Positions 46,073-54,438 are shown, counted from the first letter of the stretch. The stretch is 64,000 nt of DNA from Microbacterium sp. C7(2022) (GCF_028823665.1 NZ_JAPEHV010000005.1:353073-417072); one strand, 5' to 3'. Numbers and translations are program-made. Notes: generated from the sequence alone by a model not told the origin.

Positions 46073-47940
46073 TGGCAGGGCGTATCCGGCAGAGTGACGT
46101 CGATGAAGTCAAGGCGCGCACCGACATTGGTGACATCATCGGTGAACGGGTTGCGCTGAAGAATGCCGGTGTGGGCTCGATGAAGGGCCTGTGCCCGTTC
46201 CACGATGAGCGCAGTCCGAGCTTCAACGTGCGCCCGCAAGCAGGCTTCTATCACTGCTTCGGCTGCGGGGAATCGGGCGACGTGTACTCGTTCCTCCGCA
46301 AGATGGATCATCTCTCGTTCACCGAGACCGTCGAGCGCCTTGCTGCGCGCATCGGATACACCCTGCACTACGAGGACGGCGGGGCTGCGCCCGAGCAGTC
46401 CGGCCGATCGCGTCTGTTTGCCGCCAATGCCGCTGCTGCGGAGTTTTTTCGTGCGCAGTTGTCCACGCCGGGCGCCGACATGGCTCGCCGGTTCCTCGGT
46501 GAGCGCGGTTTTGACGCCGGCGCTGCCGCCCACTTCGGCGTCGGCTACGCGCCCCAGGGCTGGTCGGGCATGCATCAGGCACTGCGATCGCAGGGGTTCT
46601 CGGACGAAGAGTTGTCGGCGGCCGGACTCGTGTCGCAAGGGCAGCGCGGCGTCTACGACCGATTTCGCGGCCGTGTGACGTGGCCTATCCGTGATGTCAC
46701 CGGACAGGTGATCGGCTTCGGCGCCCGACGGCTGTTCGATGACGACAAGGGCCCTAAGTACCTGAACACTCCCGAAACGACGATCTATCACAAGGCACAA
46801 GTCCTCTACGGACTCGACCTCGCCAAGAAGGACATCTCGCGTCAGCATCGCGTCGTTGTCGTGGAGGGGTACACAGACGTGATGGCGTGCCACCTCGCCG
46901 GCATCACGACCGCCATCGCAACGTGCGGGACGGCATTCGGATCGGATCACATTTCCGTACTCCGCCGTGTCATGGGTGATGACTCCACAGCCGGGGAAGT
47001 GGTGTTCACGTTCGACCCCGACGCGGCCGGGCAGAAAGCGGCCCTGCGTGCCTTCGCTGATGCGAAGCGGTTCAACGCCCAAACGTACGTGGCCACTGGT
47101 CCCGACGGGTTGGATCCGTGCGATCTCCGACTGCAGCGAGGGGATGCCGCGGTGCGCGCCGTCGTGGAGACAAAGATGCCCATGGTCGAGTTCGTTCTCG
47201 ATCAGCGCATCTCGGGTTTCGATCTGGCAAGCGTCGAAGGGCGGGTGGGTGCGTTGCGCTCCGCGGCACCCGTGGTCGCGGAATTGCGCGACCCGCTTCT
47301 GCAGCCGGAGTACGTCCGCGTGCTGGCTCGGCGGCTGGGCATGGACACAGAGGACGTTCGTCGAGAGGTCGAACGCGCCGGGCGTGCCAGCACGGCACCC
47401 CGCGAATCGGCACGCACCGTTGCGGCTCCTCCCGCTGATGATGGACCCGCGCCCGAGCAGCCGGTTGTGCGCGTGACCATGGCGACGCTGCCGCGCTCGT
47501 CCGAGGTCAGTCTCGAACGCGACGCGATGATGGCGTTCCTGCAGTACGGGCATCGTATGCCGACCGCTCTGCTCGATCGCGCTCTCGCCCTTCCCTGTCG
47601 CCACCCCGCGCTGGAGGCCGTGCGGCAGGCGCTCGTCGCCGCGCCCGATATGCAGCGGGCCGGGTGGGCCGCGGAGGCCGTAGGTACAATCCGCGAGCCG
47701 TATCGCTCCCTCGGCGGCGAGTTGCTTGTCGCGGACTTTCCGGCGTTGACGGATGCCGCGGCCGTGGCATCCGCCTCTGACTTGGCCCGAAAGCTCCTGT
47801 TGCGATCGCTGGACTCGCAGAAGAGCGAACTGCTGGGCGCGATTCAACGGGTCGCACCGTCGTCTGAGGAGGGGCGCGCAATCCGAATGCAGCTGCGTGA
47901 GATCGACGCCGAACGACAGCGGATCGCCGCCGAAGAGTAG
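46072..47940 (+). CDS. dnaG: DNA primase
   Basis: Makes RNA primers at the replication fork. The 622 residues have an N-terminal zinc ribbon (C41, H44 in LCPFHDERSPSF, and C62, C65 in HCFGCGESGD), the RNA-polymerase core with the TOPRIM motif VVVEGYTDVMACH and FDPDAAGQKAA, and a C-terminal helicase-binding domain from about residue 440. Start ATG 46072 is fixed by the 1-bp overlap with the dgt stop. Confidence 0.97.
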   Translation: MAGRIRQSDVDEVKARTDIGDIIGERVALKNAGVGSMKGLCPFHDERSPSFNVRPQAGFYHCFGCGESGDVYSFLRKMDHLSFTETVERLAARIGYTLHYEDGGAAPEQSGRSRLFAANAAAAEFFRAQLSTPGADMARRFLGERGFDAGAAAHFGVGYAPQGWSGMHQALRSQGFSDEELSAAGLVSQGQRGVYDRFRGRVTWPIRDVTGQVIGFGARRLFDDDKGPKYLNTPETTIYHKAQVLYGLDLAKKDISRQHRVVVVEGYTDVMACHLAGITTAIATCGTAFGSDHISVLRRVMGDDSTAGEVVFTFDPDAAGQKAALRAFADAKRFNAQTYVATGPDGLDPCDLRLQRGDAAVRAVVETKMPMVEFVLDQRISGFDLASVEGRVGALRSAAPVVAELRDPLLQPEYVRVLARRLGMDTEDVRREVERAGRASTAPRESARTVAAPPADDGPAPEQPVVRVTMATLPRSSEVSLERDAMMAFLQYGHRMPTALLDRALALPCRHPALEAVRQALVAAPDMQRAGWAAEAVGTIREPYRSLGGELLVADFPALTDAAAVASASDLARKLLLRSLDSQKSELLGAIQRVAPSSEEGRAIRMQLREIDAERQRIAAEE

Positions 47941-47981
47941 ACACGCTGGTGTCAACGGCCGGCACACGGCAGGATGAACAG

Positions 47982-48770
47982 ATGGCTCGTCGCGCAGAAC
48001 CAGAAGTCGCCATCCGGTGCATCGACCTGTCGGTGTCACGCAGCGGCCGGACCTCCGGCGCGCCTCGCGTTGTCGAAGGGGTGACCTTCGATCTCCCGCA
48101 CGGTGCTGCCCTGTCGATCATGGGGCCCACAGGGGCGGGTAAATCGAGTCTTATGGCGATTCTCGCCGGGCATCACGAATCGGGTCTCGCGGTCGTGGGC
48201 GGCTCGGCTGAGGTCGAAGGGATAAACATTCGGCGGCCCGGGCGTGCCCGCCGAGTGCTGACGTATGTGACGGGCTATCTGCCGCAGTCCGCCGGTGCCC
48301 ATCTGCCCGCCCGCATGACCGTTTCGGAAGTCGTTTCAGAGCCGATCACGAGTCGGGACCGTCGAGTGAACTCCCGCGCACTGGCTGTGCGGGTCGCTTC
48401 ACTCCTCGACGAGTTGATGCTTCCGCTTGGCGCGGCGACGAAGTACCCGTACGAACTCAGCGCGGGAATGCGTCAGCGTGTCGCCTTCGCACGGGCCCTC
48501 GTCCTGCAACCACGCGTGTTGATCGGAGATGATCCCTTCGCGAACATGGACGTCGAGGTGCGCAAAGCAGCCATGGACGCGATTGCCCACAGGCGCCACG
48601 ACTATGGGATGTCGGCGCTGCTGGCGACGAACGACGCGGACGTCGTGCGCCAGCTCGACACGAGCGTGCTCGTCATGAAGGCTGGCCACGCGGTGGGCTT
48701 CGGTCACGGCACTGATGACGTCTTTTGGACACCGGGTGCCGAAAACGAAAGTCAACTTCTTGTGCCCTGA
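47982..48770 (+). CDS. Stand-alone ABC-type ATPase with altered catalytic residues
   Basis: A 262-residue nucleotide-binding domain without a permease gene nearby. Walker A is GPTGAGKSS, the Q-loop is in TGYLPQSAGA, and the signature is YELSAGMRQRVAFARAL, where LSGGQ would be usual. Walker B ends GDDPFANMD, with Asp where the catalytic Glu should be, and the H-loop reads LLATNDADVV, with Asn where the switch His is expected. These changes predict slow or absent hydrolysis. The ATG at 47982 has AGGA 8 nt upstream; a GTG at 47949 is also possible. It follows dnaG by 41 bp. The function is unknown; it could have become a regulatory or structural protein. Confidence 0.88.
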   Translation: MARRAEPEVAIRCIDLSVSRSGRTSGAPRVVEGVTFDLPHGAALSIMGPTGAGKSSLMAILAGHHESGLAVVGGSAEVEGINIRRPGRARRVLTYVTGYLPQSAGAHLPARMTVSEVVSEPITSRDRRVNSRALAVRVASLLDELMLPLGAATKYPYELSAGMRQRVAFARALVLQPRVLIGDDPFANMDVEVRKAAMDAIAHRRHDYGMSALLATNDADVVRQLDTSVLVMKAGHAVGFGHGTDDVFWTPGAENESQLLVP

Positions 48771-48796
48771 GGTCACGAGCACCCTCTGAGCTTTGC

Positions 48797-48802
48797 TAAG
48801 AT
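48797..48802 (+). promoter_or_regulatory. Putative -10 element of tRNA-Asn
   Basis: TAAGAT lies 30 bp before the mature tRNA 5' end, giving a short leader to be removed by RNase P. No clear -35 is present. Confidence 0.45.
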
Positions 48803-48832
48803 AGTGGGGTTGCCTCGCGCAAGCGGGCACAT

Positions 48833-48905
48833 TCCTCCATAGCTCAATTGGCAGAGCAATCGGCTGTTAACCGATAGGTTCTTGGTTCGAGTCCAAGTGG
48901 GGGAG
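48833..48905 (+). tRNA. tRNA-Asn (anticodon GTT)
   Basis: A 73-nt cloverleaf. TCCTCCA pairs with TGGGGGA. The anticodon stem ATCGG/CCGAT closes loop CTGTTAA (GTT), and the T arm contains TTGGTTCGAGTCCAA. The discriminator is G and CCA is not encoded. A terminator follows after 6 bp. Confidence 0.97.
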
Positions 48906-48911
48906 CGGATC

Positions 48912-48946
48912 GGCCCCGGGCTCCACCCCGGGGCCGTTCTTCGTTT
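48912..48946 (+). terminator. Rho-independent terminator of tRNA-Asn
   Basis: GGCCCCGGG (48912-48920) pairs with CCCGGGGCC (48927-48935) around a 6-nt loop, followed by GTTCTTCGTTTT. Confidence 0.85.
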
Positions 48947-48981
48947 TATTGGTGTGCCTTCGCGCGCACCTGAGTGGCCGG

Positions 48982-49548
48982 CTACGCGTCGAGGTGATCG
49001 ACTCCTGGCATCCATGCGCTCCCGGGCTTGCCCCATCCGCGCTTGCGCGCAACCTTCTGCGCCGTCTTCCAATCTCCGTCGGAGATTCGATCGATGTAGA
49101 GGACGCCATCGAGGTGATCGAACTCGTGTTGCATGATGCGTGCTCGCCAGCCGGTCACGTGAATACGCACGGGAGCGCCGTCGAGGTCGATGCCCGTGAC
49201 GAGCACTTCGTCTGACCTGCGCAGGGGGAAACGTTCCCCTGGGAATGACAGGCAACCCTCGGATTCCTCATCGGGGTCGGGCTCTCCCGGTTCCAGTGGA
49301 CGCATCCACAGTTCGGGATTGATGATGACTCCGCGCCATGGTGCGCCCTCGTCATCTTCGTAACTGTAGGTGTAGAGCCGCAGCGCCACACCCACCTGCG
49401 GTCCCGCGAGCCCGACGCCGGGCGCGGCATCCATCGTCTCGAACATGTCGGACACGAGAGCGCGAACCTCATCGGTGATCTCGTCGACGGGGGCTGCCGG
49501 AGCGTGAAGGACGGGGTCACCCATGATGCGAATCGGTAGAACTGCCAC
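48982..49548 (-). CDS. def: Peptide deformylase
   Basis: Removes the formyl group from nascent proteins. It has 188 residues, with motif 1 GVGLAGPQVG, motif 2 EGCLSFPGE (metal-binding Cys) and motif 3 QHEFDHLDG (two His ligands and the catalytic Glu). The GTG start at 49548 has TAGGCT 6 nt before it. It is divergent from the DMT transporter. Confidence 0.97.
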   Translation of the reverse strand: MAVLPIRIMGDPVLHAPAAPVDEITDEVRALVSDMFETMDAAPGVGLAGPQVGVALRLYTYSYEDDEGAPWRGVIINPELWMRPLEPGEPDPDEESEGCLSFPGERFPLRRSDEVLVTGIDLDGAPVRIHVTGWRARIMQHEFDHLDGVLYIDRISDGDWKTAQKVARKRGWGKPGSAWMPGVDHLDA

Positions 49549-49554
49549 GCCTTG

Positions 49555-49584
49555 AGCCTATCGAGGCCGCGCGCCCACTAGGGT
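49555..49584. promoter_or_regulatory. Divergent leaderless promoters, def / DMT transporter
   Basis: Minus-strand TAGGCT (plus bases 49555-49560) ends 6 nt before the def GTG. Plus-strand TAGGGT (49579-49584) ends 6 nt before GTG 49591. The two start codons are only 42 bp apart, so any -35 regions overlap the opposing promoter. Confidence 0.6.
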
Positions 49585-49590
49585 CGATGT

Positions 49591-50691
49591 GTGATGTGGG
49601 CCATGGGGGAGATGGAGACCGTCGGAGACAAGCTCGTCGGCGCGTTTGCCAGCCCCGACATTCTCATCGGCATTCCCCTCGCGCTGGTCGGCGCCGTCTT
49701 CATGTCTTTCGGGGCCCAGTATCAGCACCGCGGCGTCGCGAAGGTCGAGAAGCTCAGCGGTACTGCGGCCACGCAGGGCCTGACCGGTTCGCAGCTCAAG
49801 CGCTTGATCTCGCGACCGTCGTGGGTCATCGGCACGGTCATGCTCGGCCTTGCGATCGTGTGTCAACTGCTGGCGCTGTCGTTCGCGCCGCTGATCGTCG
49901 TTCAGCCACTGGGCGCAATCGCGCTCGTGGTCACGACGCTGCTGAATGCGCGGATCAGCGGGCACAACCCCACCGGGCGTTCCCTCACCGCGATCGCCGC
50001 GTGCGTAGGCGGCATCTTCGTTTTCGTCACGATCGCGGCTCTTTTCGCCACCGAGAGTCCGGTGTCCGATGGGCAGCTGATCACTATCCTGTTGCTCCTC
50101 CTGGGAGTCGCGGTGGTCTTCGTGACGCTGTGGGCGTGGTTTCGTTCGCGCATGGGTGCCTTGTTCTACATCATGGCCGCCGGGGTCTTCTACGGCTTCG
50201 TCGCCACGCTCGCCAAGGTGGTCATCAGCCGAATCCAGACCGGTGATTTCGAGTGGCTGACCTTCGTGTGTCTCGCCGCGCTCGTCGCCGCAGCGATCGT
50301 GGGTGCCTACTTCGTGCAGACCGCGTATTCGTCTGGTCCGCCGGATCTTGTCATCGCGGGGCTCACCGTTGTCGACCCGATTGTTGCCATTCTTATCGGC
50401 ATCTTCGTTCTCGGTGAGGCCTCCGATGCGCCAACCTGGGCGCACGTCGCATTCTGCGTCGTCGGCGGAATCGCGGTATGGGGCGTATTCCAGTTGGCGC
50501 GGCACCACCCTCAGGTCGTCAGTGCGAGTCAGGAGCTTCCGATTCCGCGTGGTTCCGAGCCTTTCGTTGATGAGGCCGCACCAAAGACCGGCTCGGTGCG
50601 CGTGACCGAAGCCGTCGCAAAGGTGTGGCCCGATCCGCCCATCAAAGACAAGGGCGACGGCCAAACCGACCCGCCGGCCGCGGGACGGTGA
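49591..50691 (+). CDS. DMT-superfamily membrane transporter
   Basis: A 366-residue protein with nine or ten hydrophobic helices between residues 20 and 310, in the two-fold arrangement of drug/metabolite transporters. FAPLIVVQPLGAIALVVTTL and VVDPIVAILIGIFVLGE are the paired EamA-type motifs. The N-terminus (GIPLALVGAVFMSFGAQYQH) recalls the NIPA magnesium-transporter group. A hydrophilic C-terminal tail of about 50 residues follows. The substrate is not predictable. The leaderless -10 element supports the GTG at 49591 over several nearby ATG codons. Confidence 0.88.
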   Translation: MMWAMGEMETVGDKLVGAFASPDILIGIPLALVGAVFMSFGAQYQHRGVAKVEKLSGTAATQGLTGSQLKRLISRPSWVIGTVMLGLAIVCQLLALSFAPLIVVQPLGAIALVVTTLLNARISGHNPTGRSLTAIAACVGGIFVFVTIAALFATESPVSDGQLITILLLLLGVAVVFVTLWAWFRSRMGALFYIMAAGVFYGFVATLAKVVISRIQTGDFEWLTFVCLAALVAAAIVGAYFVQTAYSSGPPDLVIAGLTVVDPIVAILIGIFVLGEASDAPTWAHVAFCVVGGIAVWGVFQLARHHPQVVSASQELPIPRGSEPFVDEAAPKTGSVRVTEAVAKVWPDPPIKDKGDGQTDPPAAGR

Positions 50692-50707
50692 CCTGGTTGG
50701 TGCAGGT

Positions 50708-50713
50708 TAGGCT
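50708..50713 (+). promoter_or_regulatory. Putative -10 element of tRNA-Met
   Basis: TAGGCT lies 11 bp before the mature tRNA. It overlaps a small AGGCT-GTA-AGCCT hairpin sequence (50709-50721). Confidence 0.45.
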
Positions 50714-50724
50714 GTAAGCCTCAG

Positions 50725-50801
50725 GGGGCGGTGGCCAAGCTGGTGAAGGCAGCGGGCTCATAACCCGACGATCGTGGGTTCAAGTCCCACCCGCCCTACC
50801 A
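50725..50801 (+). tRNA. tRNA with CAT anticodon, probably elongator tRNA-Met
   Basis: A 77-nt cloverleaf with encoded CCA. GGGGCGG pairs with CCGCCCT (first pair G-U). The D stem is GCC/GGC. The anticodon stem has three consecutive G-C pairs next to loop CTCATAA, a feature usually seen in initiators, but the 27-43 pair is a G-A mismatch and the D stem has C11-G24 as in elongators. A CAT anticodon could also belong to tRNA-Ile2, which is modified by TilS. I favour elongator Met; sequence alone does not settle it. Confidence 0.92.
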
Positions 50802-50807
50802 CGTCGT

Positions 50808-52817
50808 TCACTTCATCGCGTCGCCAATGTAGGAGTACTTGACGAAGACTTCGGCCGCGACGCCCGCTTGATCGAGGACGCCCTGCACCGCGGTCAGCAT
50901 GTAGCTCGAGTCCCATCCCATGTAAAGCGAGTGCTCATCGTCTAGGGAATCCCACTGACCGTTCCATGCACGATCAGCGTAGACAGGCCCTCCATGCTCG
51001 CGTGAGTAGGTGATTACTGCCGGCCGATCATCCGCCCACAGGCGCTTGAAGATCCGGTTGAAAAGGTACTTCACATCCGGGACTTCCCAGTGCTCGCCGC
51101 GGTACTCCACGTACGCGAACTCACGCTGCCAGCCTGCAGGCCAGCCGCGGCGTCGCACAGCGTCGAGGATCGGAGTCAGTCCGTCGTCATCGATCGCAAT
51201 TCCCCACGGGCGCGCCCATGTCGTGAGGACTTGTTCGGCAAGGTGAGCGGAGCGCTCGGAGATCTGGCGTGTGCCCCAGGCTTTTGTGGCTGCGACCTCT
51301 TGAGCCATCGGCACGCTACTGCCGGCCAGTAGACGTCGCTTCTCGAGAAAGGGTGCATCCATCGCTCGGAGCGCGAGGTCGTCCTCGAGGAGAACAAGAT
51401 TGCCGAGAGTGGGGGCGAGAGCGCGCAGGCTATTCTGCTCGTCCTCGTTCAGGTGGAGCCAGCTTCGCAGCCCATCGCCGCTCCATGAGTCGCCCGGGGC
51501 CAGGGGAGCGATGTGGTCGACGCCATAGGCGGAGGAACCGACGAGGCCTGCCAATCGTGCGAGCACATACGCCGGGTGCGGTAGCGGCGTGTGCTTGAGA
51601 GCCATGCGCACACGGTCGTTCGACGGTGTGATGCGTTCGAACGCGCGAGACAGTGCGGCCGCGCCCTCGTCGCGGGCACGGCACAGGCGCGCCACCAAAC
51701 GGTCAACGGGGATGCCCACGACCGTTCTGCGTAGCAAGAGTGACTGCAGCAGGGTGAGTCGTTCTCGGAGCTCCTCGCGCGAGAGCGAGCCTGCCTCGTA
51801 CGCCGCGTAGTCGCCCATCACGAGGGGATACATCTCTGTGCCGAACGTCGCCAATCCCTCAAGCTCGGTCGCGATAGCAGGGTCTGGTGCAAGCGACGGA
51901 GCGCGCAAGATGCGATAGATCCTCGCGTACTCGCGCCACTGGGTAGCCAACGCTGGTAGATCTGCAGCCTCGATACGAGGAAACACCTGGCGGAATGTGT
52001 CGTACACCCCTCGGCCGCCCAGCAACGCCACTTCGCGGCCGGTGACCATCACCAGGTATTGGCGCCAGAACGTTGCGATCGATTCCCCGGTGTCACGCTC
52101 GATCGGCACCCAGAAGTCGTCCTCGATCCTGCGCTGATCACTGTGAGAAAGCCCCATCAGGATGTAGTTGTGAATCAATTCGTGATCGCGCAACGGCTCG
52201 CCCGTGGAGTTCAGGCTTTCGAAAATCTGCTGCGCATTTGCACCGGCGCCGAGGGTGATCGCGACGTGCTCGAGCTTCTGGAGGCCGCGCCAGATGTGCG
52301 GCGCCTCTTCATTGCTGATCTGACTGCGAAAGAACGCGTAGTTGTCATGAAACCGCGAGTCGCCCGCTTCCGGTGCGTGATCCGAGCGCGGAAGCACCAG
52401 CGATTCGAAAACGCCAGCCCACGCGGGGTGGGGGTGCAGTTTCGTGCGCGTCGCATCCGCTGCGGAGACGAGGACACGATCGATCCCGCCGAGCGTGATT
52501 GCATCGGCGTCGGTCATCGTGTGCCGTACCGCGGCGACGAGCAGCATGAGAGTCGTGAGCCGCTGCTGTCCGTCGATCAGGACCAAGTCGCGGCCACGCT
52601 CCCCGTCGCTCACGCTGGAGAGCACAGAACCCAAGAAGTGCATTCTCTCGGGGGCCGCGTCAGCCACGGTGCGGACATCGGCGAGCAGTCGCTCGCACGC
52701 GCCGATATCCCAACGGTACTGACGCTGGTACACCGGCACCACGATGGTCCACTCGCCGGTCGAAAGCCATCCGATCGTGTTGACCGCCGTGGCATCGATA
52801 TTCGTCGCATGAACCAT
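50808..52817 (-). CDS. DUF262/DUF1524 protein (GmrSD-like, possible restriction nuclease)
   Basis: A 669-residue protein. The N-terminal DUF262 domain has PVYQRQYRW (residues 28-36), IDGQQRLTTL (81-90) and the later FESLNSTGEPLRDHELIHNYIL region (199-220). The HNH-like DUF1524 segment follows, with VDHIAP (433-438) and LGNLVLLED (471-479). The last 120 residues are an extra domain that I do not recognise. Known relatives (GmrSD, SspE, BrxU) cut modified phage DNA with a DUF262 nucleotide-driven switch, so defence is the most likely role. It ends 6 bp from the tRNA-Met 3' end and has lower GC than its neighbours, which suggests gain by transfer. No methylase or phosphorothioation genes are nearby. 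Confidence 0.88.
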   Translation of the reverse strand: MVHATNIDATAVNTIGWLSTGEWTIVVPVYQRQYRWDIGACERLLADVRTVADAAPERMHFLGSVLSSVSDGERGRDLVLIDGQQRLTTLMLLVAAVRHTMTDADAITLGGIDRVLVSAADATRTKLHPHPAWAGVFESLVLPRSDHAPEAGDSRFHDNYAFFRSQISNEEAPHIWRGLQKLEHVAITLGAGANAQQIFESLNSTGEPLRDHELIHNYILMGLSHSDQRRIEDDFWVPIERDTGESIATFWRQYLVMVTGREVALLGGRGVYDTFRQVFPRIEAADLPALATQWREYARIYRILRAPSLAPDPAIATELEGLATFGTEMYPLVMGDYAAYEAGSLSREELRERLTLLQSLLLRRTVVGIPVDRLVARLCRARDEGAAALSRAFERITPSNDRVRMALKHTPLPHPAYVLARLAGLVGSSAYGVDHIAPLAPGDSWSGDGLRSWLHLNEDEQNSLRALAPTLGNLVLLEDDLALRAMDAPFLEKRRLLAGSSVPMAQEVAATKAWGTRQISERSAHLAEQVLTTWARPWGIAIDDDGLTPILDAVRRRGWPAGWQREFAYVEYRGEHWEVPDVKYLFNRIFKRLWADDRPAVITYSREHGGPVYADRAWNGQWDSLDDEHSLYMGWDSSYMLTAVQGVLDQAGVAAEVFVKYSYIGDAMK

Positions 52818-52874
52818 CTGTGCGCTGTTCCTCGAGGTTTTCTGGCCCGGTCGAATCGGCCGTTTCGACCCCCG

Positions 52875-52923
52875 AGCCTACCCGGCGAATCACCCAGGCC
52901 GGGCGCGACTACCCGAGTAGGCT
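52875..52923. promoter_or_regulatory. Divergent -10 elements, DUF262 / 2OG-oxygenase genes
   Basis: Minus-strand TAGGCT (plus bases 52875-52880) and plus-strand TAGGCT (52918-52923) point away from each other in the 163-bp gap between the two genes. Both give leaders of about 50 nt, unlike the leaderless genes, and both genes have purine-rich ribosome binding sites (AGGA for DUF262, AAAGG for the oxygenase). Confidence 0.45.
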
Positions 52924-52980
52924 GGCATCAGTAGGACTGAGTAAAAACGCGCTCGTCCGCTACGAAAGGCATGATTCGTC

Positions 52981-53754
52981 ATGGGTTACATCAAGTCAGC
53001 CGCTCTGGAAGAGACCGGCTATGTGGTGCTCGACAGCTACAACCAGGAGCTCGATCCGAAGGAGTGGCTCGACCTCGAGTACAACGACTGGAAGTCCTCG
53101 GGTGACACGCGGTTCGCTCCGCTGGCCAGCGCCTTCGGGGACATCGAGTGCAACGGATTCTGGAACCACAAGCCGCCGCGCACCGACAAGGACGGTGTAT
53201 GGATCGACTCGCAGGTTGCGAAGGCTCCGAACCTCGCCCGTCGCGCCCAGGAGCCGGGAGCGAACGTCGGTCGCTGCCGTGTGATCGAACTGCAGCCCAC
53301 GCCGTATGGGGACTGCCTCTACAACCTGCACCAGGACGATAACAACCGACTGAATCCCGACGGGACCGGCTGGGTCGTGCGCGGATTCTTCAACCTCACG
53401 GACGACAAGGACAGCTTCTTCGTCCTGCGCGAGAACCGGACAGACCCGGCCGGTGAGGTGCGCATCGCTCTGCCGGCAGGCGCGCAACTCATCATCGACA
53501 CGCAGCGCCTGTGGCACGCGACCACACACCTCGGATCAGAGCCGCGTTACAACCTCATCACTTCGTGGACGTCAGGCCCTGAGTTGGACGCGTACATCGA
53601 GAAGTACAACGGTGTGAACCACGTCGAGAGTGTCCACGTCGATCAGGACATCCTCGAAGCGGGCTATGTCGAGCAGGCTCGTAAGGATGCTGCTCGTGCT
53701 GCGTACTACGCAGCCAAGGGGCAAGCCGCAGTGCAGGCGATGAGCGAGGCCTGA
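52981..53754 (+). CDS. Predicted 2-oxoglutarate/Fe(II)-dependent oxygenase-like protein
   Basis: A 257-residue protein. The metal and cosubstrate pattern of 2OG oxygenases is visible: H117-x-D119 in YNLHQDDN, H179 in TQRLWHATTH, and R189 ten residues later in SEPRYNLITSW. The double-stranded beta-helix strands around VRGFFNLTDDKDSFFVLREN and ALPAGAQLIIDTQ fit. The C-terminus is a helical Ala-rich tail. There is no signal peptide. I cannot assign a substrate. It is divergent from the DUF262 gene, and followed by its own terminator, so it is a single-gene transcript. Confidence 0.75.
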   Translation: MGYIKSAALEETGYVVLDSYNQELDPKEWLDLEYNDWKSSGDTRFAPLASAFGDIECNGFWNHKPPRTDKDGVWIDSQVAKAPNLARRAQEPGANVGRCRVIELQPTPYGDCLYNLHQDDNNRLNPDGTGWVVRGFFNLTDDKDSFFVLRENRTDPAGEVRIALPAGAQLIIDTQRLWHATTHLGSEPRYNLITSWTSGPELDAYIEKYNGVNHVESVHVDQDILEAGYVEQARKDAARAAYYAAKGQAAVQAMSEA

Positions 53755-53774
53755 GCTAGCAACGCGAGATCACA

Positions 53775-53812
53775 GGGGCGACGCCACGGATTCCGGCGTC
53801 GCCCCTCTTCTT
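53775..53812 (+). terminator. Rho-independent terminator of the oxygenase gene
   Basis: GGGGCGACGCC (53775-53785) and GGCGTCGCCCC (53795-53805) are an exact 11-bp stem with a 9-nt loop, followed by TCTTCTT. Confidence 0.9.
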
Positions 53813-53825
53813 CAGAATGACACGC

Positions 53826-53854
53826 TTGTTATTCGCCGGGTCACGGGCGATAAT
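53826..53854 (+). promoter_or_regulatory. Strong sigma-A-type promoter of the DUF3145 gene
   Basis: TTGTTA (53826-53831) and GATAAT (53849-53854) are separated by exactly 17 bp, the best match to the housekeeping consensus in the window. The start site would be near 53861, giving a leader of about 75 nt. Confidence 0.75.
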
Positions 53855-53934
53855 GGGCTCACAACCGAAGAACATCGCCGAATCGAATCCGTCAGGTCGT
53901 TGGGGAAGACGTACCTGAAGAAACGGAGATGATG

Positions 53935-54438
53935 ATGGCGACACCACAGGCGCGTGGAGTGATCTACATCCACTCTGCCCCACGAGCGTTATGCCCACAC
54001 CTTGAGTGGGCTGTTGGTCGTGCCCTCGGGCGCGCGGTGAGTTTTGACTGGGCCGACCAGCCTGTGCTGGCGGGAAGCCGTCGCGCGGAGTTCTACTGGG
54101 AGGGTCCGGCTGGGACCGGCGCCGCGCTGGCGACTGCTATTCGCGGCTGGGAGCACCTGCGATTCGAGGTGGCGGAAGATCCCACGCCTCGTAGCGACGG
54201 CGGACGATGGGCCCATACGCCAGGTCTCGGCATCCACTATGCGCAGACCGACACTGCGGGCAACGTTGTGATCAGCGAAGATCGCATCCGCTACGCGATG
54301 GAGGTTTCCGCTGGCGACGCGTTCGAACTCCGTCGTGAGCTCGACATCGCGCTCGGCGCAGCGTGGGATGAGGAACTCGAACCGTTCCGTCACGCGAGTG
54401 ATGACGCTCCTGTTGTCTGGCTCCACAAGGTGGGCTAA
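53935..54438 (+). CDS. DUF3145 family protein
   Basis: A 167-residue actinobacterial protein. GVIYIHSAPRALCPHLEWAV at the start, FDWADQPVLAGSRRAEFYW, and RGWEHLRFEVAEDPTPRSDG are diagnostic of DUF3145. Three ATG codons in a row (53929, 53932, 53935) follow GGAG; the third has the best spacing. The function is unknown, but the family is nearly universal in Actinobacteria and is driven here by a strong promoter, which argues for a core role. Confidence 0.93.
   Translation: MATPQARGVIYIHSAPRALCPHLEWAVGRALGRAVSFDWADQPVLAGSRRAEFYWEGPAGTGAALATAIRGWEHLRFEVAEDPTPRSDGGRWAHTPGLGIHYAQTDTAGNVVISEDRIRYAMEVSAGDAFELRRELDIALGAAWDEELEPFRHASDDAPVVWLHKVG

Noticed and set aside
45937..48039. 700-codon minus-strand frame over dnaG
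   Set aside because: Antisense shadow of dnaG.
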